This document shows, piece by piece, positions 34,533 through 41,824 of a stretch of 49,376 nucleotides of DNA. Made by a program: the position numbers and the translations under genes. The notes under the pieces were generated by a model that saw only the letters and a program-made list of their open reading frames with translations, did not search any database and was not told the DNA's origin. Within the stretch, counting starts at the first letter, position 1; the number at the start of each line of letters is the position of its first letter. The stretch is from Pseudoflavonifractor phocaeensis (GTDB lineage: Bacteria > Bacillota > Clostridia > Oscillospirales > Oscillospiraceae): NCBI RefSeq assembly GCF_016901955.1, contig NZ_JACJLC010000018.1:1-49376 (forward strand). The letters run 5' to 3'.

Positions 34533-35834
34533 TTACGCCTTGGGGGTAAGCACTTCCTTGCCGCCCATGTAGGGCCGCAGGGGGGCGGGGATCTTCACCG
34601 AGCCGTCGGCCTGGAGGTTGTTCTCCAGGAAGGCGATGAGCATCCGGGGGGGCGCCACCACGGTGTTGTTCAGGGTGTGGGGCAGGTAGGTGCCCTTTTC
34701 CCCCTTGACCCGCATCTTCAGACGGCGGGCCTGGGCGTCACCCAGATTGGAGCAGGAGCACACCTCGAAGTACTTCTGCTGCCGGGGGGACCAGGCCTCG
34801 ATGTCGCAGGACTTCACCTTCAGATCGGCCAGGTCGCCGGAGCAGCACTCCAGCTGACGGACGGGGATGTCCATGGACCGGAAGAGCTCCACGGAGTACC
34901 GCCACATCTGCTCGTACCAGTGCATGGAGTCCTCAGGCTTGCACACCACCACCATCTCCTGCTTCTCGAACTGGTGGATGCGGTACACGCCCCGCTCCTC
35001 GATGCCGTGGGCCCCCTTCTCCTTGCGGAAGCAGGGGGAGTAGGAGGTGAGGGTCTGGGGCAGCTTATCCTCGGGAATGATCTGGTCGATGAACTTGCCG
35101 ATCATGGAGTGCTCGCTGGTACCGATGAGGTAGAGGTCCTCCCCCTCGATCTTGTACATCATGGCGTCCATCTCGGTCTGGGACATGACTCCCTCCACCA
35201 CGTTGCCGTGGATCATGAAGGGAGGAATGCAGAAGGTAAAGCCCTTGTCCATCATAAAGTCCCGGGCGTAGGCCAGCACCGCCTCGTGGAGCCGGGCGAT
35301 GTCCCCCATGAGATAGTAGAAGCCGGAGCCGGATACCCGCCCCGCGGCGTCCATATCGATGCCGTCAAAGGACTCCATGATCTGGGTGTGGTAGGGGATC
35401 TCGAAGTCGGGGGTCACCGGCTCGCCAAACCGCTGGACCTCCACGTTGCAGGAGTCGTCGGGGCCGATGGGCACGGAGGGGTCGATGATGTTGGGGATCT
35501 GGAGCATGATATGGCGGATCTGCTCGGCCAGCTCGGCCTCCCGCCCCTCCAGGTAGGCCAGCCGGTCGGCGTCCGCCTTGACCTCGGCTTTCAAGGCCTC
35601 GGCTTCCGCCAGCTTGGAGGGGTCCTTTTTGGACTGGCCCATGAGTACGCCAACCTGCTTGCTCTTGGCGTTGCGGGCGGTGCGAAGATCCTGGGCCTCC
35701 TGGATGGTTTTGCGATTTTCGGCATCCAGAGCCACTACCTCGTCCACCAGGGGCAGCTTGGCGTCCTGGAATTTCTTCTTGATGTTTTCCTTTACCACGT
35801 CCGGATTTTCCCGGACGAATTTGATATCCAGCAT
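34533..35834 (-). CDS. serS: Seryl-tRNA synthetase
   Basis: Class II synthetase charging tRNA-Ser (and tRNA-Sec if present). 433 residues. N-terminal long coiled-coil arm that binds the tRNA variable arm (about 30-105, KTIQEAQDLRTARNAKSKQV and following). Catalytic motifs: motif 2 SYSPCFRKEKGAHGIEERGV then YRIHQFEKQEMVVV near 265-300, and motif 3 HTLNNTVVAPPRMLIAFLEN near 385-405. ATG 35834; the ribosome binding site AAAGG is only moderate. No T-box leader is visible upstream. It lies downstream of parA-parB and a coiled-coil membrane gene, a common clostridial neighbourhood. Confidence 0.96.
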   Translation of the reverse strand: MLDIKFVRENPDVVKENIKKKFQDAKLPLVDEVVALDAENRKTIQEAQDLRTARNAKSKQVGVLMGQSKKDPSKLAEAEALKAEVKADADRLAYLEGREAELAEQIRHIMLQIPNIIDPSVPIGPDDSCNVEVQRFGEPVTPDFEIPYHTQIMESFDGIDMDAAGRVSGSGFYYLMGDIARLHEAVLAYARDFMMDKGFTFCIPPFMIHGNVVEGVMSQTEMDAMMYKIEGEDLYLIGTSEHSMIGKFIDQIIPEDKLPQTLTSYSPCFRKEKGAHGIEERGVYRIHQFEKQEMVVVCKPEDSMHWYEQMWRYSVELFRSMDIPVRQLECCSGDLADLKVKSCDIEAWSPRQQKYFEVCSCSNLGDAQARRLKMRVKGEKGTYLPHTLNNTVVAPPRMLIAFLENNLQADGSVKIPAPLRPYMGGKEVLTPKA

Positions 35835-35879
35835 ATATGCTCAACCTTTCTTGTGTGGTTTATAAGCGCCGGTCCCGGC

Positions 35880-35899
35880 GGCCGCCATATATGGCGGCC
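35880..35899. repeat. 20-bp perfect palindrome
   Basis: GGCCGCCATATATGGCGGCC, eight bases downstream of the coiled-coil gene stop and upstream of serS. It has no T run, so it is a poor intrinsic terminator. It may be a protein binding site or an mRNA-processing hairpin. Confidence 0.6.
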
Positions 35900-35906
35900 T
35901 GCCTTA

Positions 35907-36458
35907 TCAGTAGAGAGCTTCGTAGATCTCCTGGTACCGGTCGTAAGGGGAGAAGCGGTCGTTGTCGGTGGCGCTCTCCCTGGGCAGGGATTCGGGCAGC
36001 TCCTGGCCCATCTCCTCGATGAGGGACCTGGCCAGGCTGTAGCGGCCCCGGACGTAGGCCTCGTTGATCTGCCAGAACCAGTCCAGAGCGGTGGAGGCCT
36101 GGGTCAGCTCATCCACCTGATCCTGGAGATCGTTGATCTGATCCTCCTGGCTGGCGATAGTGGACTGGTCCACGCTCTGGGCGGCCTCCAGCGCAGCCAC
36201 CTGCTCCTTCAGAGCCTCATTTTGGGCGATGGTGTTTTGCAGGGATTCGGTGGCGGAGTTGGAGGTCTGTTGCAGGTTGTCGATGGCCTCCTGGTTGGCC
36301 CGCCGCTGCATCATAAGAGACATGAGCAGCAGCACAAAGGCGGCGGCAAACAGGATCATCAGGTAAAAGACCACGGGGTTGCTCTTGTTGGGCTTTTCGT
36401 GCTCCGCGTCGTGTTGGAGCTGGCCCCTGGTCTGCTTATCGTCGTCAGAATGGCTCAA
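35907..36458 (-). CDS. Single-pass membrane protein with coiled coil, hypothetical
   Basis: 183 residues. A hydrophilic N terminus (SHSDDDKQTRGQLQHDAEHE) is followed by one membrane helix at about 29-50 (VVFYLMILFAAAFVLLLMSL). A long heptad-rich coiled coil spans about 52-120 (AIDNLQQTSNSATESLQNTI and DQINDLQDQVDELTQASTAL). A helical C-terminal domain with ALDWFWQINEAYVRGRYSLA and RSLIEEMGQELPES follows. I do not recognise the family. It overlaps the end of parB by four bases (ATGA), so it is translationally coupled to the segregation genes. In other Clostridia this slot often holds an unrelated DUF4446 gene. A membrane link for chromosome segregation is only a positional idea. Confidence 0.8.
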   Translation of the reverse strand: MSHSDDDKQTRGQLQHDAEHEKPNKSNPVVFYLMILFAAAFVLLLMSLMMQRRANQEAIDNLQQTSNSATESLQNTIAQNEALKEQVAALEAAQSVDQSTIASQEDQINDLQDQVDELTQASTALDWFWQINEAYVRGRYSLARSLIEEMGQELPESLPRESATDNDRFSPYDRYQEIYEALY

Positions 36459-37351
36459 AGGTCCGTACCTCCTTGGTGGGCGGAGGGCAGCTGCTCCAGC
36501 AGCTCCAACAGGGTGTTGAGATCCTCCGCGTCGTAGTATTCCAATTCAATTTTGCCCTTTTTCTTGCCGTTAATAATATTGACCTTTCGACCGAACCGGG
36601 TGGCCAGGGATTTTTCAGCCTCCCGCAGGTAGATGGTCAGGTCGGGGCCGGGAGCGGCGGCGGGCGGAGCCTCCTCCTTTTCTCCCGCGGCCAGACGTTT
36701 GGCAAGGGCCTCAGTCTGACGGACGCTCAGATCCTCGGCAATGACCTTTTGGGCCAGCTTCTTTTGCAGCTCTCCGGTGGGGGCGGTCAAAATGGCCCGG
36801 GCGTGTCCGGCGGACAGCTTGCCCTCTTCCAGCAGCAGGTGGACCACGTCGGGCAGGGCCAGCAGCCGGAGGGCGTTGGCGATGGCGGGCCGGGACTTAC
36901 CCACCCGCTGCGCCACCTCCTCCTGGGTCAGACCATATTCCTCCATTAGCGTTTTATAGCCGTTGGCCTCTTCCACCGGGTTCAGGTCCTCCCGCTGGAG
37001 GTTTTCAATGAGCCCCAGCTCCATGACCTTCCGGTCGTCGGCCTCGATGATGACGGCGGGGATCTCGCTAAGGCCCGCCAGCTTGGCGGCCCGCCACCGC
37101 CGCTCCCCGGCGATGATCTGATAGTAGCCCGAGGACAGCCGCCGCACTGTCAGGGGCTGGATCACCCCATGGGTGCGGATGGAATCGGCCAGATCCTGAA
37201 GGCTGGACTCCTCAAAGCGTTTCCGGGGCTGTTTGACCCCCGGTTCCACCTGGGCGATGGGGAGGGAGAGGGATCCGCCCTCCTGGGACTGCAAGGCGGC
37301 GTCTCCCAACAGGGCACCCAGACCTTTGCCCAGGCCCCGTTCCAATGCCAT
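36455..37351 (-). CDS. parB: Chromosome partitioning protein ParB/Spo0J
   Basis: CTP-dependent clamp that loads at parS and organises the origin region with ParA and SMC. 298 residues. N-terminal ParA-stimulating segment RGLGKGLGALLGD, ParB/Srx domain with ADSIRTHGVIQPLTVRRLSS and the CTP-binding box AGERRWRAAKLAGL near 80. The helix-turn-helix is LTQEEVAQRVGKSRPAIANA near 145. A C-terminal dimerisation region follows a Pro/Ala linker. ATG 37351 is spaced nine bases from AAGGAG; ATG 37357, which overlaps the parA stop as ATGA, is the alternative. Two parS sites lie just upstream of parA. Confidence 0.95.
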   Translation of the reverse strand: MALERGLGKGLGALLGDAALQSQEGGSLSLPIAQVEPGVKQPRKRFEESSLQDLADSIRTHGVIQPLTVRRLSSGYYQIIAGERRWRAAKLAGLSEIPAVIIEADDRKVMELGLIENLQREDLNPVEEANGYKTLMEEYGLTQEEVAQRVGKSRPAIANALRLLALPDVVHLLLEEGKLSAGHARAILTAPTGELQKKLAQKVIAEDLSVRQTEALAKRLAAGEKEEAPPAAAPGPDLTIYLREAEKSLATRFGRKVNIINGKKKGKIELEYYDAEDLNTLLELLEQLPSAHQGGTDL

Positions 37352-37353
37352 GG

Positions 37354-38139
37354 TCATTCGCTCCTTTCTTCCCGTGTAATAGTGTAGCTGTTGTGCTCGG
37401 CCAGCTCCTCCGCCAGAGCGGTATAGGCCTCTGCGCCCCGGGAGTAGGGGTCATAGGCCTGGACCGGCTTTCCAAAGCTGGGGGCCTCGGAGAGCCGTAC
37501 GTTTCTGGGGATCACTGTGGCGAATACCTGCCCGGGGAAGTGGCGCTTGACCTCCTCCGCCACCTGCATGGACAGGTTGGTGCGTCCGTCGTACATGGTG
37601 AGGATGACACCCTCCAGGCTGATCCTGGGGTTGAGGGACCGCTTAACGATGCGGATGGTAGACAGCAGATCGCTGAGCCCTTCCAAAGCGTAATACTCGC
37701 ATTGCACCGGCACCAGCACCGTGTCGGCGGCGCACAGTGCGTTGAGGGTAAGCAGCTCCAGGGAAGGGGGACAGTCAATAAAAATGTAATCATAGCTGTC
37801 CGCCAGCTGATCCAGGGCATTTTTCAGCAGATATTCCCGGTGATCGGCGGTGATCATCTCTACTGTAGCCCCGGCCAGGGATTTGTTGGAGGGGATCACG
37901 TCCACAAAGGGGGTTTTTACAATGGATTTGGTCACGTCCACTCCGTTGAGCAGTACGTCATAAATGTTGGGGGAGAGGGTCTTGTCCACGCCAAAGCCGG
38001 AGGTGGTGTTGGCCTGAGGATCAAAATCACATACCAAGATCCGCTGACCCAGCTTTTGCAGGGCGGCGGCCAGATTGACGCAAGTGGTGGTTTTTCCCAC
38101 GCCGCCCTTTTGGTTTACGATTGCAATGGTCTTTGCCAT
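37354..38139 (-). CDS. parA: Chromosome partitioning ATPase ParA/Soj
   Basis: Deviant Walker ATPase that works with ParB in origin segregation and, in spore formers, in control of DnaA and sporulation. 261 residues. MAKTIAIVNQKGGVGKTTTC at the N terminus (deviant Walker A, residues 10-18), CDFDPQANTTSGFG near 41, YIFIDCPPSLELLTLNAL near 114, and VILTMYDGRTNLS near 165. ATG 38139 was chosen from homology; the 22 codons upstream are leader. The stop overlaps the parB region. Promoter TTGAAT-17-TATAAT lies upstream, with parS beyond it. Confidence 0.96.
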   Translation of the reverse strand: MAKTIAIVNQKGGVGKTTTCVNLAAALQKLGQRILVCDFDPQANTTSGFGVDKTLSPNIYDVLLNGVDVTKSIVKTPFVDVIPSNKSLAGATVEMITADHREYLLKNALDQLADSYDYIFIDCPPSLELLTLNALCAADTVLVPVQCEYYALEGLSDLLSTIRIVKRSLNPRISLEGVILTMYDGRTNLSMQVAEEVKRHFPGQVFATVIPRNVRLSEAPSFGKPVQAYDPYSRGAEAYTALAEELAEHNSYTITREERSE

Positions 38140-38176
38140 AGCGCACCTGCCTTTATCATTCCTGCGTATGGTGTAT

Positions 38177-38205
38177 ATTATAGCCTTTGCTTTGGCGCAA
38201 TTCAA
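38177..38205 (-). promoter_or_regulatory. Promoter of parA-parB
   Basis: Minus-strand TTGAAT (38200-38205), 17 bases, TATAAT (38177-38182). It is 20 bases from the nearer parS site, so bound ParB could affect its activity. Confidence 0.75.
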
Positions 38206-38225
38206 CTGAAAAGAGGAAGAAAGTA

Positions 38226-38241
38226 TGTTTCACGTGAAACA
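38226..38241. promoter_or_regulatory. parS site 1
   Basis: TGTTTCACGTGAAACA, a perfect 16-bp match to the bacterial chromosomal parS consensus, extended by one A/T pair to an 18-bp palindrome. Confidence 0.97.
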
Positions 38242-38271
38242 TGGCCTATGTGCAAAGAGACAAAAGCCGGA

Positions 38272-38287
38272 TGTTTCACGTGAAACA
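38272..38287. promoter_or_regulatory. parS site 2
   Basis: A second perfect TGTTTCACGTGAAACA, 46 bp from the first (centre to centre). It is embedded in a larger 26-bp perfect palindrome (38267-38292) with CCGGA/TCCGG arms. The palindrome could also act as a hairpin at the end of the noc transcript. Confidence 0.97.
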
Positions 38288-38326
38288 TCCGGTCTTTGAA
38301 GAGATAGGAGATGTGATTTAAAATGT

Positions 38327-38404
38327 GTAGGGGCGGCCTGTGGCCGCCCGCCTGAAAGGATACCGAAACCGGGGGGCGGGCCCATGTGGGCGTCGGCCCC
38401 TACG
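38327..38404. repeat. R2 hairpin repeats, inverted pair
   Basis: GTAGGGGCGGCCTGTGGCCG then CCC at 38327-38349, and GGGCGGGCCCATGTGGGC... ending GGCCCCTAC at about 38374-38403. Outer GTAGGGGC / GCCCCTAC ends face outward. It lies between parS and the noc stop. Confidence 0.82.
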
Positions 38405-38444
38405 GACAGCAACCAACGGAACCGGGTGGTTATTGGGCGTGCGG

Positions 38445-39251
38445 TCAGCCCTTGGGAATGGTAATGGTAAGCAGAATGGCGTCGTCAGTCTCCTGGCGTT
38501 TGCAGTTGGCCTTGACCCCGGCGCTTTTCATCATAGTCAGCCCCCGGGTGACCGTGTTTAGAAAAAGGCGCACATCCTTTATAATAAAGGAAGGCTTTTT
38601 CCGCCGGGGGGCGCCTGGGGCGGGGTTTAGCAGCTCCTCCACGTACTGCTCCGTTTTGGCTACGGTCAGGCCCTCCCGTGCCACATAGCGGGCGGCCTCA
38701 TCCTGGGCGGCGGGGTCCTCCAAGCGGAGGAGGGCCCGGGCGTGACGTTCGGTACAGCCGTGCTCCCGGAGTACCGTCAGCGCGGCGGCGGGGAGGCGAA
38801 GGAGCCGCAGCTTATTGGCTACCGCCGACTGGGACTTGCCAATCCGCCGGGCGGCTTCCTCCTGGGACAGATGGTAGGTCTGAATCAGAGCGGACAGAGC
38901 GGCGGCTTCCTCTACGAAGTCCAGATCCCGGCGCTGAAGATTTTCCACCAGGGCCAGCAGGGAGGACTCCTGTCCGTCCACGCTGACCAGGATGCAGGGC
39001 ACTTCCTCCAGCCCCGCCAGCTTGGAGGCCCGCAGCCGCCGTTCCCCGGACACCAGCTCATACCCCAGCCCCACCCGGCGTACCGACAAAGGCTGGAGCA
39101 CCCCGTGCTCCTTAATGCTGGCGGCCAGCTCCTCCAGCCCGTCCTGGGCAAAAAACTGCCGGGGCTGGGCCGGGTTGGGGGAAATGGTGTTAATGGGTAA
39201 AAATTGCACTCGGGTGCTCTCAAACAGGCCCTTGCGGCGCAGCAGCGGCAT
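38445..39251 (-). CDS. noc: Nucleoid occlusion protein Noc (ParB paralogue)
   Basis: ParB-like CTPase that binds its own DNA sites and prevents septum formation over the nucleoid. 268 residues. A short N-terminal segment MPLLRRKGLFESTRVQFLPI is basic and amphipathic, as in the membrane-targeting helix of Noc. ParB domain with ASIKEHGVLQPLSVRRVG and the CTP box SGERRLRASKLAGL. Helix-turn-helix YHLSQEEAARRIGKSQSAVA then NKLRLLRLP, closer to Noc (KSQSxxANKLRLL) than to the ParB of this window (KSRPAIANALRLL). C-terminal half ends LLTITIPKG. ATG 39251 follows AAGGAGG by seven bases. No perfect Noc-binding ATTTCCCGGGAAAT site was seen in the window. Confidence 0.88.
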   Translation of the reverse strand: MPLLRRKGLFESTRVQFLPINTISPNPAQPRQFFAQDGLEELAASIKEHGVLQPLSVRRVGLGYELVSGERRLRASKLAGLEEVPCILVSVDGQESSLLALVENLQRRDLDFVEEAAALSALIQTYHLSQEEAARRIGKSQSAVANKLRLLRLPAAALTVLREHGCTERHARALLRLEDPAAQDEAARYVAREGLTVAKTEQYVEELLNPAPGAPRRKKPSFIIKDVRLFLNTVTRGLTMMKSAGVKANCKRQETDDAILLTITIPKG

Positions 39252-39344
39252 AAGTATTCCTCCTTGGTAAATTATGGATTTCACCTATAGCCTACCACAT
39301 TTTCCCGCAAAGGGAGGGGAAGGGCGTCGAGTGGGAAATATTTT

Positions 39345-40028
39345 TTATTCCTGTGCCAGCCGGCTGGCCAGGGCCCGGAGAAAGACCAAATTGCTGGGCC
39401 GCTGAGGGGGCAGGCCTCCCATGAGAGCTGTGTAGTCCGGATGGGCCGCGGTCTGGAGCTTGTCCACCATGGCCCGGATGTTTTTCTCCACGCTGGCGTA
39501 GCTGGTTCGGTCCTGGGCAATGGTGGGGGCGTAGGCCTCCTTTAACAAGGCGTTGGGGTCCCGGCACAGCACCGCCGCCGCCCGGGCCGCGGCGGCTACC
39601 CCCATGCCGGAAGCCCCCATGGATTCCAGCAGGGCGGCGGCCCGGTCCGCCAGGGGAGACAGGCAGAGGGAGGCAAGCAGCTGTGGGAGGCTTTGAAAGT
39701 TGATGGGCTTTACCAAATAGTAGCTGGCCCCCAGGGAAAGGGCATAGTGGATTACCTGGGGATTGGAGATCTGAGAGGTCACTACCACCACCGGCCGCTG
39801 GGGCAGCTTGGACAGGGCGCTCAGAACGCCCAGCCCGTCCAGGCCGGGCATCACCAGGTCCAGCAGCACGGCGTGGGGCCGCAACCGCGCAACCAGCTCC
39901 AGACCTTCCAGGCCGTCTGAGGCCATACCGCACAGCTCCAGGCCGGACAGAGAGGAAAACGCGCCGGTCACCAGCAGCCGGGCGGCCGGATCGTCTTCCA
40001 GCACCAGTACCCGAATGGGCCCTTCCAT
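39345..40028 (-). CDS. Spo0A-like response regulator
   Basis: A 227-residue two-domain response regulator. The receiver domain (about 4-120) has the acidic pair in VLVLEDDPAARLL, the phosphorylated Asp in VLLDLVMPGLDGLG near 57, the switch Thr/Ser in VVVVTSQ and Lys in YYLVKPINF near 107. The C-terminal domain (about 135-227) resembles Spo0A: LLKEAYAPTIAQ, TSYASVEKNIRAMVDKLQ as the recognition-helix region, and PQRPSNLVFLRALASRLAQE matching the KPTNSEFIAMVADKL motif of Spo0A. ATG 40028 follows AAGGGGG. It is about 40 residues shorter than Bacillus Spo0A, with a very short linker. It could be the organism's Spo0A or a divergent paralogue. It lies 93 bases upstream of noc on the same strand. 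Confidence 0.8.
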   Translation of the reverse strand: MEGPIRVLVLEDDPAARLLVTGAFSSLSGLELCGMASDGLEGLELVARLRPHAVLLDLVMPGLDGLGVLSALSKLPQRPVVVVTSQISNPQVIHYALSLGASYYLVKPINFQSLPQLLASLCLSPLADRAAALLESMGASGMGVAAAARAAAVLCRDPNALLKEAYAPTIAQDRTSYASVEKNIRAMVDKLQTAAHPDYTALMGGLPPQRPSNLVFLRALASRLAQE

Positions 40029-40145
40029 GGCTTTTTCCCCCTTACTTCCCGGTATTTTATACAATATTATCATAACCCATCTGTTTCTGGATGTAAATGG
40101 GAAGTTGGATTCGGGGGGAGACTGTGGGCATCTGCTCTGACGCGG

Positions 40146-40200
40146 GGCCCCCTCATCCGCCCCCTGCGGGGGCACCTTCCCCCCTGAGGGGGGAAGGTCT
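40146..40200. repeat. R1 half element
   Basis: GGCCCCCTCATCCGCCCCCT, then GCGGGGGCACC, then CCTTCCCCCC/GGGGGGAAGG. A single right-hand arm upstream of the Spo0A-like gene. Confidence 0.87.
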
Positions 40201-40219
40201 GAGGGTTCGATTTTTGCCT

Positions 40220-40243
40220 GTAGGGGCGGATATCATCCGCCCG
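40220..40243. repeat. R2 hairpin repeat
   Basis: GTAGGGGCGGATATCATCCG then CCC, with inner arms GGAT/ATCC. It is sandwiched between two R1 half elements. The stretch 40029-40402 contains only these repeats, the prsA terminator and the promoter region of the response regulator. Confidence 0.82.
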
Positions 40244-40283
40244 CGGTACCGGTAACCGCTCCGTTGTCGATGAACAGGCCGTT

Positions 40284-40335
40284 CCCCTCATCCGCCTCCT
40301 GCGGGGGCACCTTCCCCCCTGAGGGGGGGAAGGTT
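40284..40335. repeat. R1 half element
   Basis: CCCCTCATCCGCCTCCTGCG, GGGGCACC, then CTTCCCCCC/GGGGGGGAAGG. A right-hand arm, a direct repeat of the one at 40146, with which it flanks an R2 unit. Confidence 0.87.
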
Positions 40336-40356
40336 TTGGGGTGGTCGCCAGGGCGC

Positions 40357-40388
40357 AAAAAACAGCAGCGGGGTTACCGCTGCTGTTT
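40357..40388 (-). terminator. Terminator of the PrsA-like gene
   Basis: Minus-strand AAACAGCAGCGG and CCGCTGCTGTTT pair around a five-base loop and are followed by TTTTG. Confidence 0.9.
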
Positions 40389-40402
40389 GATAGGGCTTAG
40401 AA

Positions 40403-41710
40403 TCAGGCCGCCGGGGACTCGGCGGGGGTTTCGGTCTCCGGCGCGGGAGTCTCGGTTTCGGCGGCGGGGGTTTCGGTCTCAGCCGCCGGGGACTCGGTCT
40501 CGGCGGCGGGAGAGGCGCTGGCCTGAGCCTCTGCCTCGGCCTGCTGTTCCTCCTGCCACTGGAGGGCCATGTTCATCATAAAGTCGTAGAAGGCCTTGGG
40601 GTCCAGGTTCTTGTAGGCGTCGGTGGTCTCCACCTGGGCGTCGGCTCCCCACTGCTCCAGCTTCAGATTCATGCAGTAGTCGGAGTAGGCCGCCCTGGTC
40701 TCATCATTCTTGGCGTCCACTCGCATGAGGATGTGATAGCCATAGCTGGTCTCCACCGGCTGGCTGATCTCGCCCACCTCCAGGGCGGTACCGGCGTTGG
40801 CAAACTCCACCATCAGGGAGGAGGTGCCGTCCAGCAGCATACCGCTGGACAGGAAGGTGTACCCTTCGGGCTTGAGCAGATCCCCGGTCTCCTCGTCCCG
40901 GCCGTCGCCGCTCTTCTCATTCATGGCCTCGTCAAAGGCGGCGGCGGGGTCGGCGGCGGCGGTGATCTCCGCGTAGAGGGCCTCGGCCTCCGCCTTGGTG
41001 GCCGCTTTTTCCTCGTCGGTGGGGTCGGAGCCGTCCTCGTGTTCCGGGAAAACCAGAAGGATGTGCTTGCAGGTGTAGATGCCCTCGGAGTCGATCATGT
41101 TCTGGAGGGCCTCGTCGGTGGCCTCAAACTCTCCGGCCTCCTCAAATTTGGTCTGGAGCCCGGACACCTGATAGTAGGCGTCGTTGAGGGACAGGTAGCC
41201 CTCCCGGGAGATGCACTGCTGATCCAGCCACTCCTGGAGGGTCAGGCCATAGTACATCTCGTACATCTGCCCCAGCTGCTCCAGACTGGCCTCGGCCTCC
41301 GCCCGCTGGTCCTCGGTGACGGTCACCCCATTGGCCTCCGCCTGGGCGGCCACTACGGCGTACAGCTTGCTGGTTTCCAGAGCGGCGTCCTTCAAATAGT
41401 CGGCGGTGGGGGTGTCCTCAATGGTCTCCTCCCAGGCCTCATCGTCCGCCAGATAGCCCATGCTCTTGGCGGTGGAGATGCTGGTGAGCAGCCAGTACAG
41501 GTACTGGTCGGCGGTAACGTCCCGGCCGTCTACGGTGAAGAGCACCGTGTCCCGGGTCAGACCAGTGGCCTGGTAGGCGATATCGTCCGCCGCCGGGGTG
41601 GCGGCGGGGGTGGTCTCCGCCGGAGCGGGGTTCCCGTTGGAGCAGCCGGTCAGCGCCCCCAGCAGCAGCGCGCCGCTGAGACCGGCGCACAAAAGTCGGT
41701 TCCATTTCAT
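40403..41710 (-). CDS. PrsA/SurA-type peptidyl-prolyl isomerase lipoprotein
   Basis: Extracytoplasmic foldase anchored by lipid. 435 residues. Type II signal peptide with lipobox LTGC (Cys near residue 23: RLLCAGLSGALLLGALTGCS). A SurA-like N domain follows (VLFTVDGRDVTADQYLYWLL and helical region to about 205). A parvulin-type rotamase domain is near 220-335 (YTCKHILLVFPEH, the core around FDEAMNEKSGDG, and VETSYGYHILMRVD). The C-terminal 55 residues are a low-complexity Ala/Glu/Thr/Pro tail with repeated AETETPA units. ATG 41710 follows AAGGAGG by nine bases. Its promoter at 41763 shares a 13-base ACACTG repeat with that of the large SLH surface protein. Confidence 0.9.
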   Translation of the reverse strand: MKWNRLLCAGLSGALLLGALTGCSNGNPAPAETTPAATPAADDIAYQATGLTRDTVLFTVDGRDVTADQYLYWLLTSISTAKSMGYLADDEAWEETIEDTPTADYLKDAALETSKLYAVVAAQAEANGVTVTEDQRAEAEASLEQLGQMYEMYYGLTLQEWLDQQCISREGYLSLNDAYYQVSGLQTKFEEAGEFEATDEALQNMIDSEGIYTCKHILLVFPEHEDGSDPTDEEKAATKAEAEALYAEITAAADPAAAFDEAMNEKSGDGRDEETGDLLKPEGYTFLSSGMLLDGTSSLMVEFANAGTALEVGEISQPVETSYGYHILMRVDAKNDETRAAYSDYCMNLKLEQWGADAQVETTDAYKNLDPKAFYDFMMNMALQWQEEQQAEAEAQASASPAAETESPAAETETPAAETETPAPETETPAESPAA

Positions 41711-41755
41711 GTTTCTTGTCCTCCTTGTTACAGCCGGCCCACAGGCCGGGAAAAC

Positions 41756-41791
41756 AGTGTCAGTGTACACCCTTTTCCCTCAAAAGGCAAT
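41756..41791 (-). promoter_or_regulatory. Promoter of the PrsA-like gene with ACACTG direct repeat
   Basis: Minus-strand TTGCCT (41786-41791), 17 bases, TACACT (41763-41768), the latter being part of TACACTGACACTG (41756-41768). An identical 13-mer overlaps the -10 box of the SLH gene at 22616-22628. Confidence 0.6.
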
Positions 41792-41824
41792 CAAACCAGG
41801 GGACATTCATAAAAAGTTCACAAC

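Noticed and set aside
40403-40560. Tandem repeats in the PrsA-like tail as a DNA repeat element
   Set aside because: These are low-complexity Ala-Glu-Thr-Pro codons within the gene's C-terminal tail, not an intergenic repeat.
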